A stretch of DNA of 64,000 nt, taken from Rhea pennata (taxonomy: Eukaryota; Chordata; Aves; Rheiformes; Rheidae). Under the pieces are notes generated by a model. It did not search any database. It was not told where the DNA came from and saw nothing but the letters and a program-made list of their open reading frames with translations. The position numbers were made by a program, and so were the translations under genes. The stretch's first letter is position 1. Each line of letters opens with the position of its first letter. The stretch lies in NCBI RefSeq assembly GCF_028389875.1, contig NC_084663.1, positions 15,576,666 to 15,640,665 of the forward strand, given 5' to 3'. Shown one piece after another: positions 1 to 10,880 of this stretch.

Positions 1-2019
1 TCAGACATTCACATTTGCAAGTTTTTAATCTAAGTCCTAGGTAAGATTCTTATTTTTCTGCATTCTGTGTATGTCACAGATATTAAGTGTGATAGCTGGG
101 CTTGAATTCTGCAGTGATACTTACTTGTCTAGACCTGTACCTGGAATCGGGGCCAGTGGATTGAGAGAGTTGGGCTTCAGACTTAACATTTATGCAGAAT
201 TTTTTGTAAGGAACCATGAACTTCCACAGCAAATGCATTTTACATTTATTTTGGGACACTTTTTGTTTTGGATAGAAAGTAATTAGTATCATGGTGGAAA
301 CTTAGGGAACAAGGTACTAGCCTTCAGGCCATCATTTTTTTCTGAAAAATGTCATGGAGTTTGAAACAGGATTATGTATGTTCTGTAGCCACTTGATCTG
401 GCCCGTGCGCTCTCCACATTCTGCATCGTGGCAGACGAGTTTTTTGAAGAGCAAGTAGCTATACCACAGCACATTAGCTTATTTACTGAGTGGGAAAAAA
501 AGCATGTGCAAGACTTCTGTCAAATTTGGATTTGGAAATGGAGAGCTCACACTAAAATTTATTAAAGAGCCAACAGGCCCGGGTCTCTCCACAAACAGAT
601 TAAAGGCTATTTAGATGCATAAGGGAAGAGAGGAAAGGAACACAGTTTTAAAGTTAATTTTATTTTGGGTTAGTGGGAAAAAGATTATTCCTGGTTTACC
701 ACTTTTCAATTTATTAAAAAATGCTTTCTAGAGTGAGGAGGTGATGAAAGATTTCTTATATAAACATATATCTGTTACCTATGAAAAGCCTGAATTCTAA
801 GTATAGGAAAAATCTAAGCTTGTGAAATGTAGAGTTAGACATTAAGTATTATCAGAAGCTGTCTACTCTCTTAGTAGTTGGATCTCCACGTTTATTTTCA
901 GACAGGTATTTGTTCAAATAATTATACGTTTTCAAACAGAGATGATCTGTAAAGGATTATTTTGTTATGTAATTAGGCAGAGAGAATTTTTAGTTAAATT
1001 CCATGGGATTGGTTTTCCTACTGACTTCTTTGTCAGCTAAATTAGCACATATAAGAAGTATTCATTTCCAGTTCATTCTAGAGAAGATACTGCATGTTTC
1101 TGGCAGTGATAGCTCACATCATACAGTGCCTACAAATTGGAAAGACTTTACTAATAGACAAACTATCACTTCTTGGAGAAACCAAATCCAAACTGTCCAG
1201 TGCTGTGACATGACAGAGAAATCTGCACACTGAGTGTGTTTTGATGCTAACTGTGTCTTCACTGCATCTGACTTTTTTTCGTGTTTGTAGACCTTTGGAA
1301 ACAATAAAACCAGCATTCCCTCTAGTGGCCACCGCTGGCATGTTTCAGGGGACATAAAACTTACTGAGAACTCTACAAATGAAGCCATTTTTATTTCAAT
1401 TTTAGTAGCTAATTTTTTTTTGCAGGGTTGGGAGGGTTGTCTGTCTTCTCACATAGCTATGGTAGAGCACCTCAAAGTTGGAGATGTGTTGTGGGCTGCT
1501 CATCTGGAGATACATACACCATGGAAGGTTTGGAGTTGGAGTTTTAAGTGTTATGATATGCATGAGTAATTTGCTTATTTAGATACCACGTTAGCAAATC
1601 GTAACAGAAGCTTTAATACAGGATGCGGGAGATGCTCACGTGATTAGGAGGATGCTGAAAAAAGGGATAAGGAGTGATTTTCTTGAAAAAAAGTCCCAAC
1701 AGCTCCAAAATCTTGAAATTATCTGTAACTGTCCCTTTATAGAAGACTAGTGATTGTTTCTGAATTGCACATGGATATATTTTGTAACCTGTTTTACCAC
1801 GAGGACTTGGCCTCAGGTCAGGAGTGCGTTCTCACCCGCCTCGGCCTCGCTGTGCAGGTGTGAGCAAACCCAGCAGTACCTCACTTCTCATTTCCTCCGC
1901 TCTCGACAGACACGCTGTCAACCCAAACCGAGCTGTATCCGGACCGTGCGGGAAGGTACGGCAGCAACGAACGGACACACAGATCTGTAGGGGTTAAAAA
2001 AAATTAATTTTCGCTTTCC
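1..2019. other. Intergenic region upstream of HBP1
   Basis: AT-rich single-copy-looking DNA with no coding exon that I recognise. The short open frames on both strands lack family motifs and splice-consistent neighbours. In other amniotes PRKAR2B lies upstream of HBP1 on the same strand, but I do not see its C-terminal coding exon here. A CTCF-like motif lies at 1315-1332 and base composition rises sharply in GC after about 1800. Confidence 0.6.
1315..1332 (-). promoter_or_regulatory. CTCF-like motif
   Basis: Read on the - strand this is GGTGGCCACTAGAGGGAA, which contains the CCACTAGAGGG core typical of CTCF sites, about 1 kb upstream of the HBP1 CpG island. Only the motif is visible; occupancy is inference. 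Confidence 0.35.
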
Positions 2020-2509
2020 ACCGACTCGTAGTGCGGACCCGCGCTGCCGAACACGGCGTTTTTGGCGACGCGGGAGCAGCCGGCGCCGGCGCGGGCCGCT
2101 GCGCGCTGCTGACTCACGCCCCGACCTTCCGCGACTTCCCTCGCCTCCTGCGCCGCTCCTTTATACGGTAACGGGCGGCGGCGGCGCCCGCCTCGCCGGA
2201 GCGCCCCGGCGCCCGGCAGCGCCGGTCAGCGGCGCCGCGGCGCCCGCAGGAAGCGCGGCGGGCAGCCGCCGGGCCTCCTCCCGGTTGTCACTCAGAGGGG
2301 CAAGGGACCGGGGGGCCCCGCCGGCTGCCTCTGCCCCACCGCGGGCGGCGAGCCGCGGCCCCCTGGGTCTGGCGGCGGCGGCCGCGGCCACAGGCGCTCA
2401 TACACGTGTCCTTACGGCTCTTGTTTACTATCGGCCGAGCGCCGCGCAGAGCATCCTGGGGGCTGTTGTCTTATCGCGTCCAAGTTGGAAGGCAGCGGCG
2501 GTAGCAGAC

Positions 2510-2528
2510 ACTACAGCTCCCAGAATGC
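2510..2528 (+). promoter_or_regulatory. ZNF143/STAF-type promoter element
   Basis: ACTACAGCTCCCAGAATGC matches the long ZNF143 (SBS) consensus, an ACTACA half followed by TCCCAGAATGC. Such elements sit close to start sites of CpG-island promoters. A weaker reverse half (GCATCCTGGGG) lies about 60 bp upstream at 2451-2461. Confidence 0.7.
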
Positions 2529-2555
2529 CTCCGTGGGAGGGAGCGGAGGCCTTGG

Positions 2556-2674
2556 CCAATCCGAGAGCTGTCTTGGGGTGATTGACGTGAAGCGCGGTGC
2601 AATCAGGTGTGCAGCAGAGTCAAAACATGTCCGCCCTCTGGGCGGATTCCTGATGGGCAGGCCACAAGGCCAAT
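2556..2674 (+). promoter_or_regulatory. CCAAT boxes and CRE-like site
   Basis: GGCCAAT at 2554-2560 and GGCCAATAGG at 2668-2677 are NF-Y-type CCAAT boxes about 114 bp apart; TGACGT lies between them at 2583-2588. Their position predicts a start near 2.7-2.8 kb, just ahead of the strong donor at 2810. Confidence 0.55.
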
Positions 2675-2794
2675 AGGAAGCAGCGGTGGCTTGAGCCACG
2701 TCGTTCTCGGCCATTCGGCGACTGAGTACCGAGGGGAGCGGGCGGGACTCCGCGTGGGGAGGAGGCGGGGGGGGAAGCCGAGGGGAATTTGGTA

Positions 2795-2809
2795 ATGGCG
2801 ACGGGTTTG
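2795..2809 (+). CDS. HBP1: Candidate upstream coding start of HBP1 (exon 1 end)
   Basis: An ATG in CpG-rich context opens the codons M-A-T-G-L and runs straight into a strong donor (TTG|GTAAGT, intron from 2810). Joined to the acceptor AAAG|TCAG at 7421/7422, the frame reads MATGL-SDTLEHPN and enters the canonical start MVWEV at 7446 in phase. This would add 13 residues to the N-terminus. The other nearby acceptor (7425/7426) would put this ATG out of frame and leave the exon purely 5' UTR. Start site and exon 5' end are unknown. Confidence 0.4.
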
Positions 2810-3426
2810 GTAAGTGCAACAAAGTTTAGAGCTGCCGCTTGCGAGGGGCTGCGAGCCCCCCGCGCGGGACGGACGGCCCGTGCTCGGCCGGAGGGGGGCG
2901 GCGGCGGCGGGCCGAGCCGAGGAGACGGTTGGGTCCTGGCTGCCGGCGGCCGCCGAGCGTTGTTTACTGCTCCCCTTCGCTCACCGGCCGCGCGGAGCCG
3001 GCGCCGTCCCGCACTGCCAGGCTGCGAACTCGCGGGGCTGTGCTGCGGCGCCGCCGCCCCTTCGAGCGCTTCAGCTGCGGCGCCGGACAGCGGATGCCGG
3101 ACAAGGCGCTTCCCCCTCCCCCCCCCTCCCCTTCCAGGGGAGCCGCCGGGCTGGCGGAGCGAGGGCGCTCTGCGCTGCCCCGCGGGGTGCCGCGGCGGGG
3201 CAGGGGCTCGGCGAGCCGGGGGCGAAGCGGGGCGACCTCGCGGCAGGCAGGCGGGCGGGCGGCGGGGCTGGCGGCGCCGCGGCGGGAGGGTAACGACGGG
3301 CGGCGCGGGGGCGGCGGTGCAGGGCGGGTAGGGGGCGCCCCCCGCCGCTGCCCCCCTCCCGCCCGCGCCGCTGCCCCCCCCGCGCCGCGGCGGCTGTTAC
3401 GCAGTTCTGAATGAATGGGGCCTTGC

Positions 3427-3436
3427 GCGCATGCGC
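3427..3436 (+). promoter_or_regulatory. NRF1 palindrome
   Basis: GCGCATGCGC, the textbook NRF1 core, within TTGCGCGCATGCGCGG. It lies about 0.6 kb inside the CpG island beyond the likely exon 1 donor, which hints at a second start region. Confidence 0.65.
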
Positions 3437-3482
3437 GGTGCCGGCCAGAAGTTTATAAACAAGGGCAGCGTCCAGGCGGGGA

Positions 3483-3490
3483 TCACGTGA
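3483..3490 (+). promoter_or_regulatory. E-box (TCACGTGA)
   Basis: Palindromic TCACGTGA of the USF/TFE type, about 50 bp after the NRF1 site. A second CACGTG is at 2403-2408. Confidence 0.5.
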
Positions 3491-3499
3491 CGGGGTGGG

Positions 3500-3625
3500 G
3501 GGGCAGCGCGCGGCGGGGGGAGGGGAGGGGAGGGGCAGCGCGCGGCGCGGCGGGGGAGGGGAGGGGAGGGGAGGGGGCGGTGCGCGGCGCGGCGGGAGGA
3601 GGGGAGGGGGCGGCGCGGCGGGGCG
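3500..3625 (+). repeat. G-rich tandem repeat, GGGGA tracts
   Basis: Runs of AGGGG are interleaved with GCGCGGCGCGGCGG, arranged as two to three imperfect copies of a ~45-55 bp unit. The G tracts are long and closely spaced enough for G-quadruplex formation on the + strand. Confidence 0.7.
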
Positions 3626-4525
3626 CCCGCGGGCCGCGTCCCCGCGCGCCTCCAGCAGCAGTCGGAAATGGCTCCTTGCTGGAGCTGAGGCGCGGTGGAT
3701 TTATCGGCGTGGGGCGTTTACGTGGAGCGAGGAGACCAGCGTTTCCTCCGTGCTCGCGGTGGCGTGCGCAGGGCTCTCCTCGCGAGGCTGGCGGCGCGCA
3801 GCGGAATGAATCATCCTCGGCCCTCCGAGGCCGCGCTTGCGCTGCAAAGTTTTCTGGCCCGGCTGCGCTGGTCAGGGATGCGGAGAGAGGATCCCTGATC
3901 AAAGCAGCCGTGCCAGGAAGAGTCCCTGGTGTAGATCCGGTCTGGCCAGTATGTTGTGTTTTGCTTGGGGAAGCTGTTCTCCGTGCGCAGCTCCATCCAG
4001 TAAACTGCTCCAGGCATAAACCTTGCCTGGGACTTGAGCAGTAGGTTGGGGGAAGGAGGGCAGATGCCGAAAGGAAAACCGCGCGGAGCACTTCCACCCA
4101 AGCACTCCAGCCCCGTGCGGTTTGAGTGGGTGTCGCCCAGTTGCTGCCAAACCCCTTCTCAGCCCCAGCCTTTTAGAAGGATCAATTTAAGCTCTCTATT
4201 AAAAATGGGCAGAATATGGTCTAGCCAGAAAGCTCTTTGTTAATGTTGCCAATTTTTTACATAGGACAGGTCAACTTATTTTGAAATGTAAATTCATGAG
4301 TAGATTCCTTTAGCCTCTACAAAAAAGTGGCAGTAATTATAGCCCTGGTTGCATACTTCTAGAAAACATATTTCACAACAGTTTTTGAACATGAAATTGA
4401 ATTAAAAAGGAAAAAGACTGTACAAGCTAATTAACATCTATTCCCTTAATGTTCCAAAACATAGACAGGCAAGGGACAAGATGAGAAGCATATGATGTCC
4501 AAAGCAGGCTTTAATTTAGCAGAAT

Positions 4526-4549
4526 AAAAAAAAAAAAAAAAAAAAAAAA
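4526..4549 (+). repeat. Poly(A) run, 24 nt
   Basis: Uninterrupted A24 followed by GAAAAGG. No retroposon body or target-site duplication is evident upstream, so a simple repeat is the safest call. Confidence 0.8.
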
Positions 4550-5016
4550 GAAAAGGAAAATTGAGCTTGGGCACATTTTCTTTTTTGATTTCCTTTTAAT
4601 TCATTTGTTAAAAAGTTTTTTACTTTTGCATCTGAATGACTTTGGTTTAGAGAAATTCTGGTGACTGGTAAGCACAAATCACTTCTCAGATGAAACAAGT
4701 CTCTTTCCTGTCTAGACTAGCACCCTGTATCTGTATCTTGTCTCTGATCTTCAATGTATTAGGTATACCAGGACAGGGACTTCCAGATCCTGGCAATGGG
4801 AGGAAGGAAGGAGAGGGTAACATTCCCAAAATAAGTTGCCTTGCTCATTTTAGTAGGAAGATTAGAAAGGAAGAAGGGAAAAAATGGAGGGGAGGGGAAG
4901 CAGAAGGGGAAAAGAAAGAAAGGGCACAAACAAGCCAGAAAAACAAGGAGTGGCTTTTCAGAGTGAAATAGTTGAAGATAATCATCAAGGTCTTGACCTA
5001 TACTATTGAGACCTGT

Positions 5017-5066
5017 TTTTTCTTTTTTTTCTTTCTTTCTTTTTTTCTTTCTTTTTTTTTTTTTTA
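5017..5066 (+). repeat. Polypyrimidine (CTTT)n tract
   Basis: Nearly pure C/T stretch of about 50 nt made of CTTT and longer T runs. Confidence 0.75.
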
Positions 5067-6239
5067 ATGTTAACAAATGACTGGCCTTTCTTCTCTTTTG
5101 GTATTCTTTATTCTTGCTGTCCCTAGTGGATGATAGAGGAATAAACTTCATTGAAGATGGTTCTTAGAGGTAAAATACAAATACCATTGATGTTTATTTG
5201 ACTGTATGTTCTCGTTTCTCTTTCTTCTCCTCACTCCATCTCAGTAAAATTCAGAGTTGCACCATTTTGACTTCTATACTGGTGAGATTTGAGTAGTATT
5301 TTTTTTTTATGTTTAGAATGCCTCTTTAAATGAGGCTTTTACTTAAGAGGTTAAGCAATGAGAAGATTAGAAATTTTCTGAGAGGTCCTTGATAGCTCAC
5401 AAACTGTCCATGATACCAGTGTGATTATTTGGAGTAGTACATTCAGTTGTTTTCTGAAGTCAGACTTAAATTTTCTTGTGTACTTCTGAAATTTCCAAAG
5501 GGTCCTATTAACTATACTATAAAGGTTCAGGTTGGTCAGACTGCTTTTGCTAAGCCCAGTATGTAGCCCAAAGGATTACATCTGAATTGTACTGTACATA
5601 GGACAAGGTGCAAAATGAATGAAATGAATTTGTAGGATGAGTAAAAACGTAGAAATTGTTAATGTTAGCTGTATATATACAATACTTTTAAAACAATTGT
5701 GTATTAAAATGTAGCTATTTTGTTCATAATTGCTACCACACAGCTTTTTATCTACGGGGCCTTTCAGGATGCTAGGCTTACTGCTCCATATGTAATTATT
5801 AGACTGTTTTTAGCTATTGTCTTTCTCTACTGTGGATAACAGCAGCATTACTGGATGTGCATGTGGTAGACTTAGAAGATTTTCTTTACTATTAAACTGT
5901 CTTCTTTTATAAGAGATTTGTGGTTACTTTTTCGGTGATACTTCATGAAAGCGGAAACTAATCACATTATGGTAGCTTTAATTAATCATCATCTGAAAAA
6001 ACAGTAGATAACTGAATTACTAAAGACTGGATAACCTTGTTTTCCAGTTTCTAGAGAGGGTGGTTGTGTAGAATAATCACACAGTTGTCTGACTGTTGAA
6101 GTTAATTTAAAATATGAGTTTTAGTTTACATGTTACAGCACAGAGATTTGGGGAGATGAAACTGCAGCAAAATCTAGTCTTTCTTTCCTTTTGCAACATA
6201 ATTAACAGTATTAGTATTTAAAAACAGTTGAGAATGTGG

Positions 6240-7365
6240 CTGAAATTAGTAAGAGACAGGAAGGGCAATGAGAAGGCTTCTGCAGGTATGCCAGTAATAA
6301 TAGGATGACCAGAGAAAATGTGGATCTGATGCTTAGTGATGTAAGAGACCTAGTGACAAAAGATTGAGGACATCCTCCTTGCTTTGGTCTTTACTTGCAA
6401 GGCCTGTGCTTGGATGTCTAAAGTCCCTGAACATGGTGGCAGAGTTGGAAGGAGTAAAGTATTTCTCTAGCTGTGGTAGTGGATGATCAAGTTAGGGACA
6501 CAGACGAGTCCGGAGGACTGGCTGGGATGTGTCTGCGGGAGCTGGCTGATGTCATTGTGAGTATAGTCTCTGAATGTATGAAAGTGTGGCTTTTGGGATG
6601 GGGCAGGGTCCCAATAACTGGAAAAAGGGAAATGTCACACATCCTCTTCAGGACAGAGGATATGGGGAAACTAGAGGCAGGTCAGCCTAACCCTAGCCTT
6701 CAGGAAGATTATGGAGCAAATCCTCCTGAAAGACACATCCAGGCATTTGTAGGACAAGAAGTGACTGGGAACAGCCAGCATAGATTTACTGAAGGCAAAT
6801 CATATGCGACCTATCTGATTGCCTTCTGTGATGAGATGAGTGACTGAGTGGACAAAGTACCACTTTACCTTTACTGTAGCAAGGCTTTTGACATGGCCTC
6901 CTGTAGTACATTTGTGACTGGGCTGGAGAGCAATGGACTACATGGGTGGACTACAACAACATCGGTGGAAAATTAGCTGGGCTCAGAGGGTGGTCAGATG
7001 TTCAAAGTCCAACTTTGGGTGGTTATGAAGGGCTGATCCTGTTCAGTATCCTCATTAGTGACTTGGATGAAGGACAGAATGCAACCTCAGCAAGCTTGTG
7101 ATAGCAAATTGGTAGGGGGTAGTCAACACACTGGAGCATAGGCCTACTATTCAGTGGGATCTTGACAGCTTGGAGAAGCGGTTTGACAGAAGTCTCAGTC
7201 TTGCACCTTCGGCATAGTGATGCCATAAAACAGTACGAGCTAGAACAGATTGGCTAGAAAGCAGCTTTGCAGAGAAGGACCCTCATGGACAAAGGTTGAA
7301 GATAAGTCAGCAGCATTCCCTTGTGGTAAAAAGACCAATGTATTGGCTAGACTGTAATCAGTAGG
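6240..7365 (+). mobile_element. Fossil CR1 LINE fragment
   Basis: Decayed piece of the CR1 reverse-transcriptase ORF in sense orientation. Recognisable remnants in order: a ...NSQHRFTEGKSYATYLIAFCD-like stretch at about 6767-6830 (compare SQHGFT..KSC..LIAFYDGV in the second CR1 copy at 61.3 kb), a ...CSKAFDMA stretch at about 6873-6900, a ...FSILISDLDEGQ segment near 7041-7077, then the segment that in CR1 reads AEKDL...CALVA...NGL near 7265-7350. Several stops and frameshifts break it, and no CR1 3' end follows. It is an old, inactive, 3'-incomplete copy in HBP1 intron 1 and ends only about 55 bp before the acceptor of coding exon 2. Boundaries are approximate. Confidence 0.8.
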
Positions 7366-7421
7366 TCAAGCGTCTATTTTTGTATATACATTTTTTTTAA
7401 AAAACCTCTGTCTCTTTAAAG

Positions 7422-7614
7422 TCAGATACTTTGGAACATCCTAACATGGTGTGGGAAGTGAAGACAAATCAAATGCCTAATGCTGTTCAGAAACTCCTTT
7501 TGGTAGTGGACAAGAGAACTTCAGGGATGAATGAGTCACTGGAGTTGCTGAAATGTAATGAAAACCTGCCATCTTCTCCTGGATATGCATCCTGTGATGA
7601 GCACATGGAACTTG
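7422..7614 (+). CDS. HBP1: HBP1 coding exon 2 (start codon at 7446)
   Basis: Codes residues 1-56 plus the first base of codon 57, MVWEVKTNQM... to ...CDEHMEL, donor G|GTAAAT at 7615. It carries the LxCxE motif LKCNE. The acceptor is either 7421/7422 (AAAG|TC) or 7425/7426 (TCAG|AT); with the first, the frame is open upstream of the ATG (SDTLEHPN). Confidence 0.93.
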
Positions 7615-8472
7615 GTAAATAACCTGACTGCTTCAGATGCAGCCGAATTCTGAAGCTGATACAATTGTAACTTTCTTATAGTGAAGTTACTGGAAGCTGA
7701 CTGAATGAGATTACTTGTGTTTAACTTGGGTAAAACAGGGAATATGACAGTGAATAGTGACATCTGAAAGTCTCAGTTTACAGTCAGTTTTCCTTATAAC
7801 TCATTTCCAGTTCTGATGTCTTGACTTGTTGACATAAATATGTTCGTTGAGCAAAAAGCTACAAGTTTCTTCTCCTGATCTCCAAAGTTTTGTTTGGCCC
7901 AGGAATAACAAACAGAAAGCTCTGGAGCTCCTCCTGCAGGGGAATTCTGCTATTGGATCAACTCCAAATAGAGATTTTGAGAAAGAGGAATGCTTAACGT
8001 CAGTTCTTGCATATTGGAGAAAAAGAGCATATACATTATTAAGTATTGATGTAATCAATGAAATATTAACACATTGAATTGAATGTATAAAGTAATTAAG
8101 ATCAATGGTACTTAGTTACACAAGAGTATATAATATTCTTCTGTTAACAAGCTGGCCACTGGACTCTCTTTTGCTATCCTGTGTAATGTATAAAATGTGT
8201 AGATTGTTGGTTGTAGTTCACACCCACCAGGATGTATACCTAGCTTTCATGACTTGTGAAGTACTTAATTCCGGTTTAGTGGTGGAAACATGGAAAGCTT
8301 TGCCCTATACAGCCTCTGATTTTGGAAGTTTTTAGTGGCATACATGGTGTGCCAGATGATTTTAGTTGCCTTTTATTGAATCTGCTGCTATTACAGTAAA
8401 GCAGATTACTACCTTTACAGAATTCTGCAGTACAATTTTGTGTTAACTATTCAGTCTAGCAAAAAATAATAA

Positions 8473-8503
<31 letters not shown>

Positions 8504-10843
8504 GAATGTTATCAGATTGTGGGTTTTCTTCTAGAGTTCCTTGATACTTTTTGTTAAAATGCCTATATGAATGAATAATAGATTAGCGTTTTGGTCATTT
8601 TTATGACCATTTTGAAAATATTATGAACAGGATTTATGAAATGTTGGTAATTGTGCTATAAGAAAAAAAAAGTTACTTTGTTCAGGTTACTGCTTGATTT
8701 TCTATTCAAGAGATTGTTTGTCAAGTATAATTTAACAGTGGTATAATTACGGTAATTTATGTATTTGTTTGTAGATGATCTTCCTGAACTACAGGCTGTG
8801 CAGACAGATTCTACTCCACCTGCACTTTTTCAGCTTAATGCAGATGTTTCACATCAAGAATGTTCAAGGCCTTCATGGAACCAACATACCTCAAACAGCA
8901 ATTCAGAAAGTGTTTATTCGTGTGAGAATGGGGTGAACTGGTTGACAGAATTGGCAAATATAGCCACAAGTCCTCAGAGTCCTTTGATGCAGTGCTCTTT
9001 TTATAACAGGTACTGACTTCCATTTCATTTTTTTAGCTCTAGGATGTATAACATCTTCAGAAACATTTCCTTTGCTCTCCAAGCTGTCTAAATTTGAACT
9101 GGAGACCTGTTTTTGATTGTCATCTTCCTGTATAGTAACTTTATTCTTTTTGCAGAAGATTGCGCAGAGCCTGTTGCAAACTTTTTAATTGCCAGCCAGG
9201 AATGAGGTTGAACAATTTAAGGGCATTCCTTAACCACAGGAAGCTCAGAAACTACAGGCATTTACCTGGTGTGCAGCAGTATAGGAAAAGTTCTGATGAA
9301 TTTGTTACGCTAAGCTCTATATTCACTAATGCACAGACTTCAGAATTTTTTAAAAGAGCTATTTGGAAATTTAATGCAATGTACTATTTATTGATGCTGT
9401 TTCAGATGTGTGATCTGCAAATTCCATAAGGCTGTAAGAAGCAGTGTGGGATCTTGAATTTTCTTGGCTTCACCTTTTATTTGGAGCTTTGGTCTTTGGT
9501 TATGATAAAAAAAAAAATGCAGTAGTGTTAACAGTAATGCAATGCTTGCAATTTAATCATTGTGACAGAGCAGGTATCCATACACAAGTCAGGGTACTCT
9601 TAAGAATGGGGTGCTAACTTAAAGATGTTTGTAAAAACTCAAGCATTATGCCAGTGAGGTGCTGACAGGGAAGTACCGTCATTTGGGTGGAATATAGAAG
9701 CTATGCAGCAATTATGCTAAATACTCCCTTTGCCTGAGCTTGTACCCTTTAGTCATCGCATTTGAATATTGATGTGTGGGAAGTTTAGTTGGTATTTGGC
9801 TCACAGAGACAGAAATATTTGTTCAAATTAAATTTTTCATACCTAAGTTGAAAACTACCTTGATTGTCTCCTCTTTTTCTTCAGACTACAGTGTGGATAC
9901 AGCTTCAATGTCTTTGCACACTGTAAGTCATCTGCAATGAACATTCAGTTGCACCTACAGAATATCTGCTTCCTTTGAGTGAAACGAGTTTAATATGAGT
10001 TTGATAATTCAGATACAGACGAGCATAATTTTCTGTGTACATTCAGAATGTGGATGCAAGCAGGATATGCACAAATGATTGTGAATTTAAATTTCAAATG
10101 TTAAAGATCACTAAACCAAAACAGTTTAGAGTAATGTTAGCTAAATATTTCATTTCCCTAATCTGAGATGCTTTAAAATTACTTTGCTTTGTAGATCATC
10201 TCCTGTTCACATAATCGCCACAAGCAAAAGTTTACATTCCTATGCACGTCCTCCACCAGGATCCTCAAAGAATGATCCTAATTTCTCCAAGAATGATTTG
10301 GATGAAACACCAGTTAGACATGAAAGGGTGAGTTGTCCTGAGATGTCTCTGACATAAATAAAGAAGCAAGAGTAATGGATTAAGCTTTTCAAATAGAGAG
10401 ACTGGTTAAAAAAAAATGCAGTTGTTTATTTTTAATACCATTTGTATTGAAGCTAGATTTTTTTATTACCTTTCTTTTTACCAAACACAATGAGCTTGTT
10501 GTGTTACATGATACAGATAGCCCACACTATAAAGAGATCCCATTCTAAAAATACTTTGCTTCTCCTGCATTACCTTCTACAGCAAGGATTTAAAATTGTA
10601 TTAATTGCTTTTTGCTATCTTGAAAAGGAAATAAGGAACCATCTCCTTTTAGATGTACGAAAATTGTCAGTCTCGTTTCTCCTTTTTCTGTAATTAATTT
10701 GTTCCCAAACATGATTTGTTAAAAATGTTGAGTCTCTCCCAGTGGTTTATGTAGAACAGAATTGACCTGATGCCTTTTCTATTTATTTGACCACAGAATA
10801 ACATGTGCTTTGAGTAGTTCTTGTTCATAGCTACAGTGGAGTG

Positions 10844-10880
<37 letters not shown>

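Larger units (their letters stand above)
2020..3860 (+). promoter_or_regulatory. HBP1: CpG island promoter of HBP1
   Basis: About 1.8 kb of very GC- and CpG-dense sequence in an otherwise AT-rich region, directly upstream of HBP1. It holds sites typical of TATA-less housekeeping promoters: a ZNF143-type element (2510-2528), a CRE-like TGACGT (2583-2588), two CCAAT boxes (2556-2560, 2670-2674), an NRF1 palindrome (3427-3436) and a CACGTG E-box (3484-3489). Long open frames here on both strands (for example 2789-3331, 2839-3414, 3415-4044) are what GC-rich DNA gives by chance and are not called genes. The sites fall into two clusters, about 2.4-2.7 kb and 3.4-3.5 kb, so there may be more than one start site or non-coding first exon. 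The exact transcription start cannot be fixed from sequence alone. Confidence 0.85.
3861..6239 (+). other. HBP1 intron 1, first part
   Basis: Unique-looking AT-rich intron with no exon I can support. It holds an A24 run (4526-4549) and a long C/T tract (about 5017-5066). Short open frames here carry no recognisable domain. Confidence 0.6.

Noticed and set aside
1..2000. 3' end of PRKAR2B
   Set aside because: Expected upstream neighbour from synteny, but no part of its cAMP-binding-domain coding sequence is visible.
2161..4150. Many long open frames on both strands of the CpG island (up to ~209 codons)
   Set aside because: They overlap each other in several frames, are rich in Ala/Arg/Gly/Pro as expected from GC-rich DNA, and show no domain; stop codons are simply rare here.
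4759..5151. 130-codon - strand frame rich in Lys and Phe
   Set aside because: It is low-complexity translation of the polypyrimidine tract at 5.0 kb and a purine-rich stretch at 4.9 kb.
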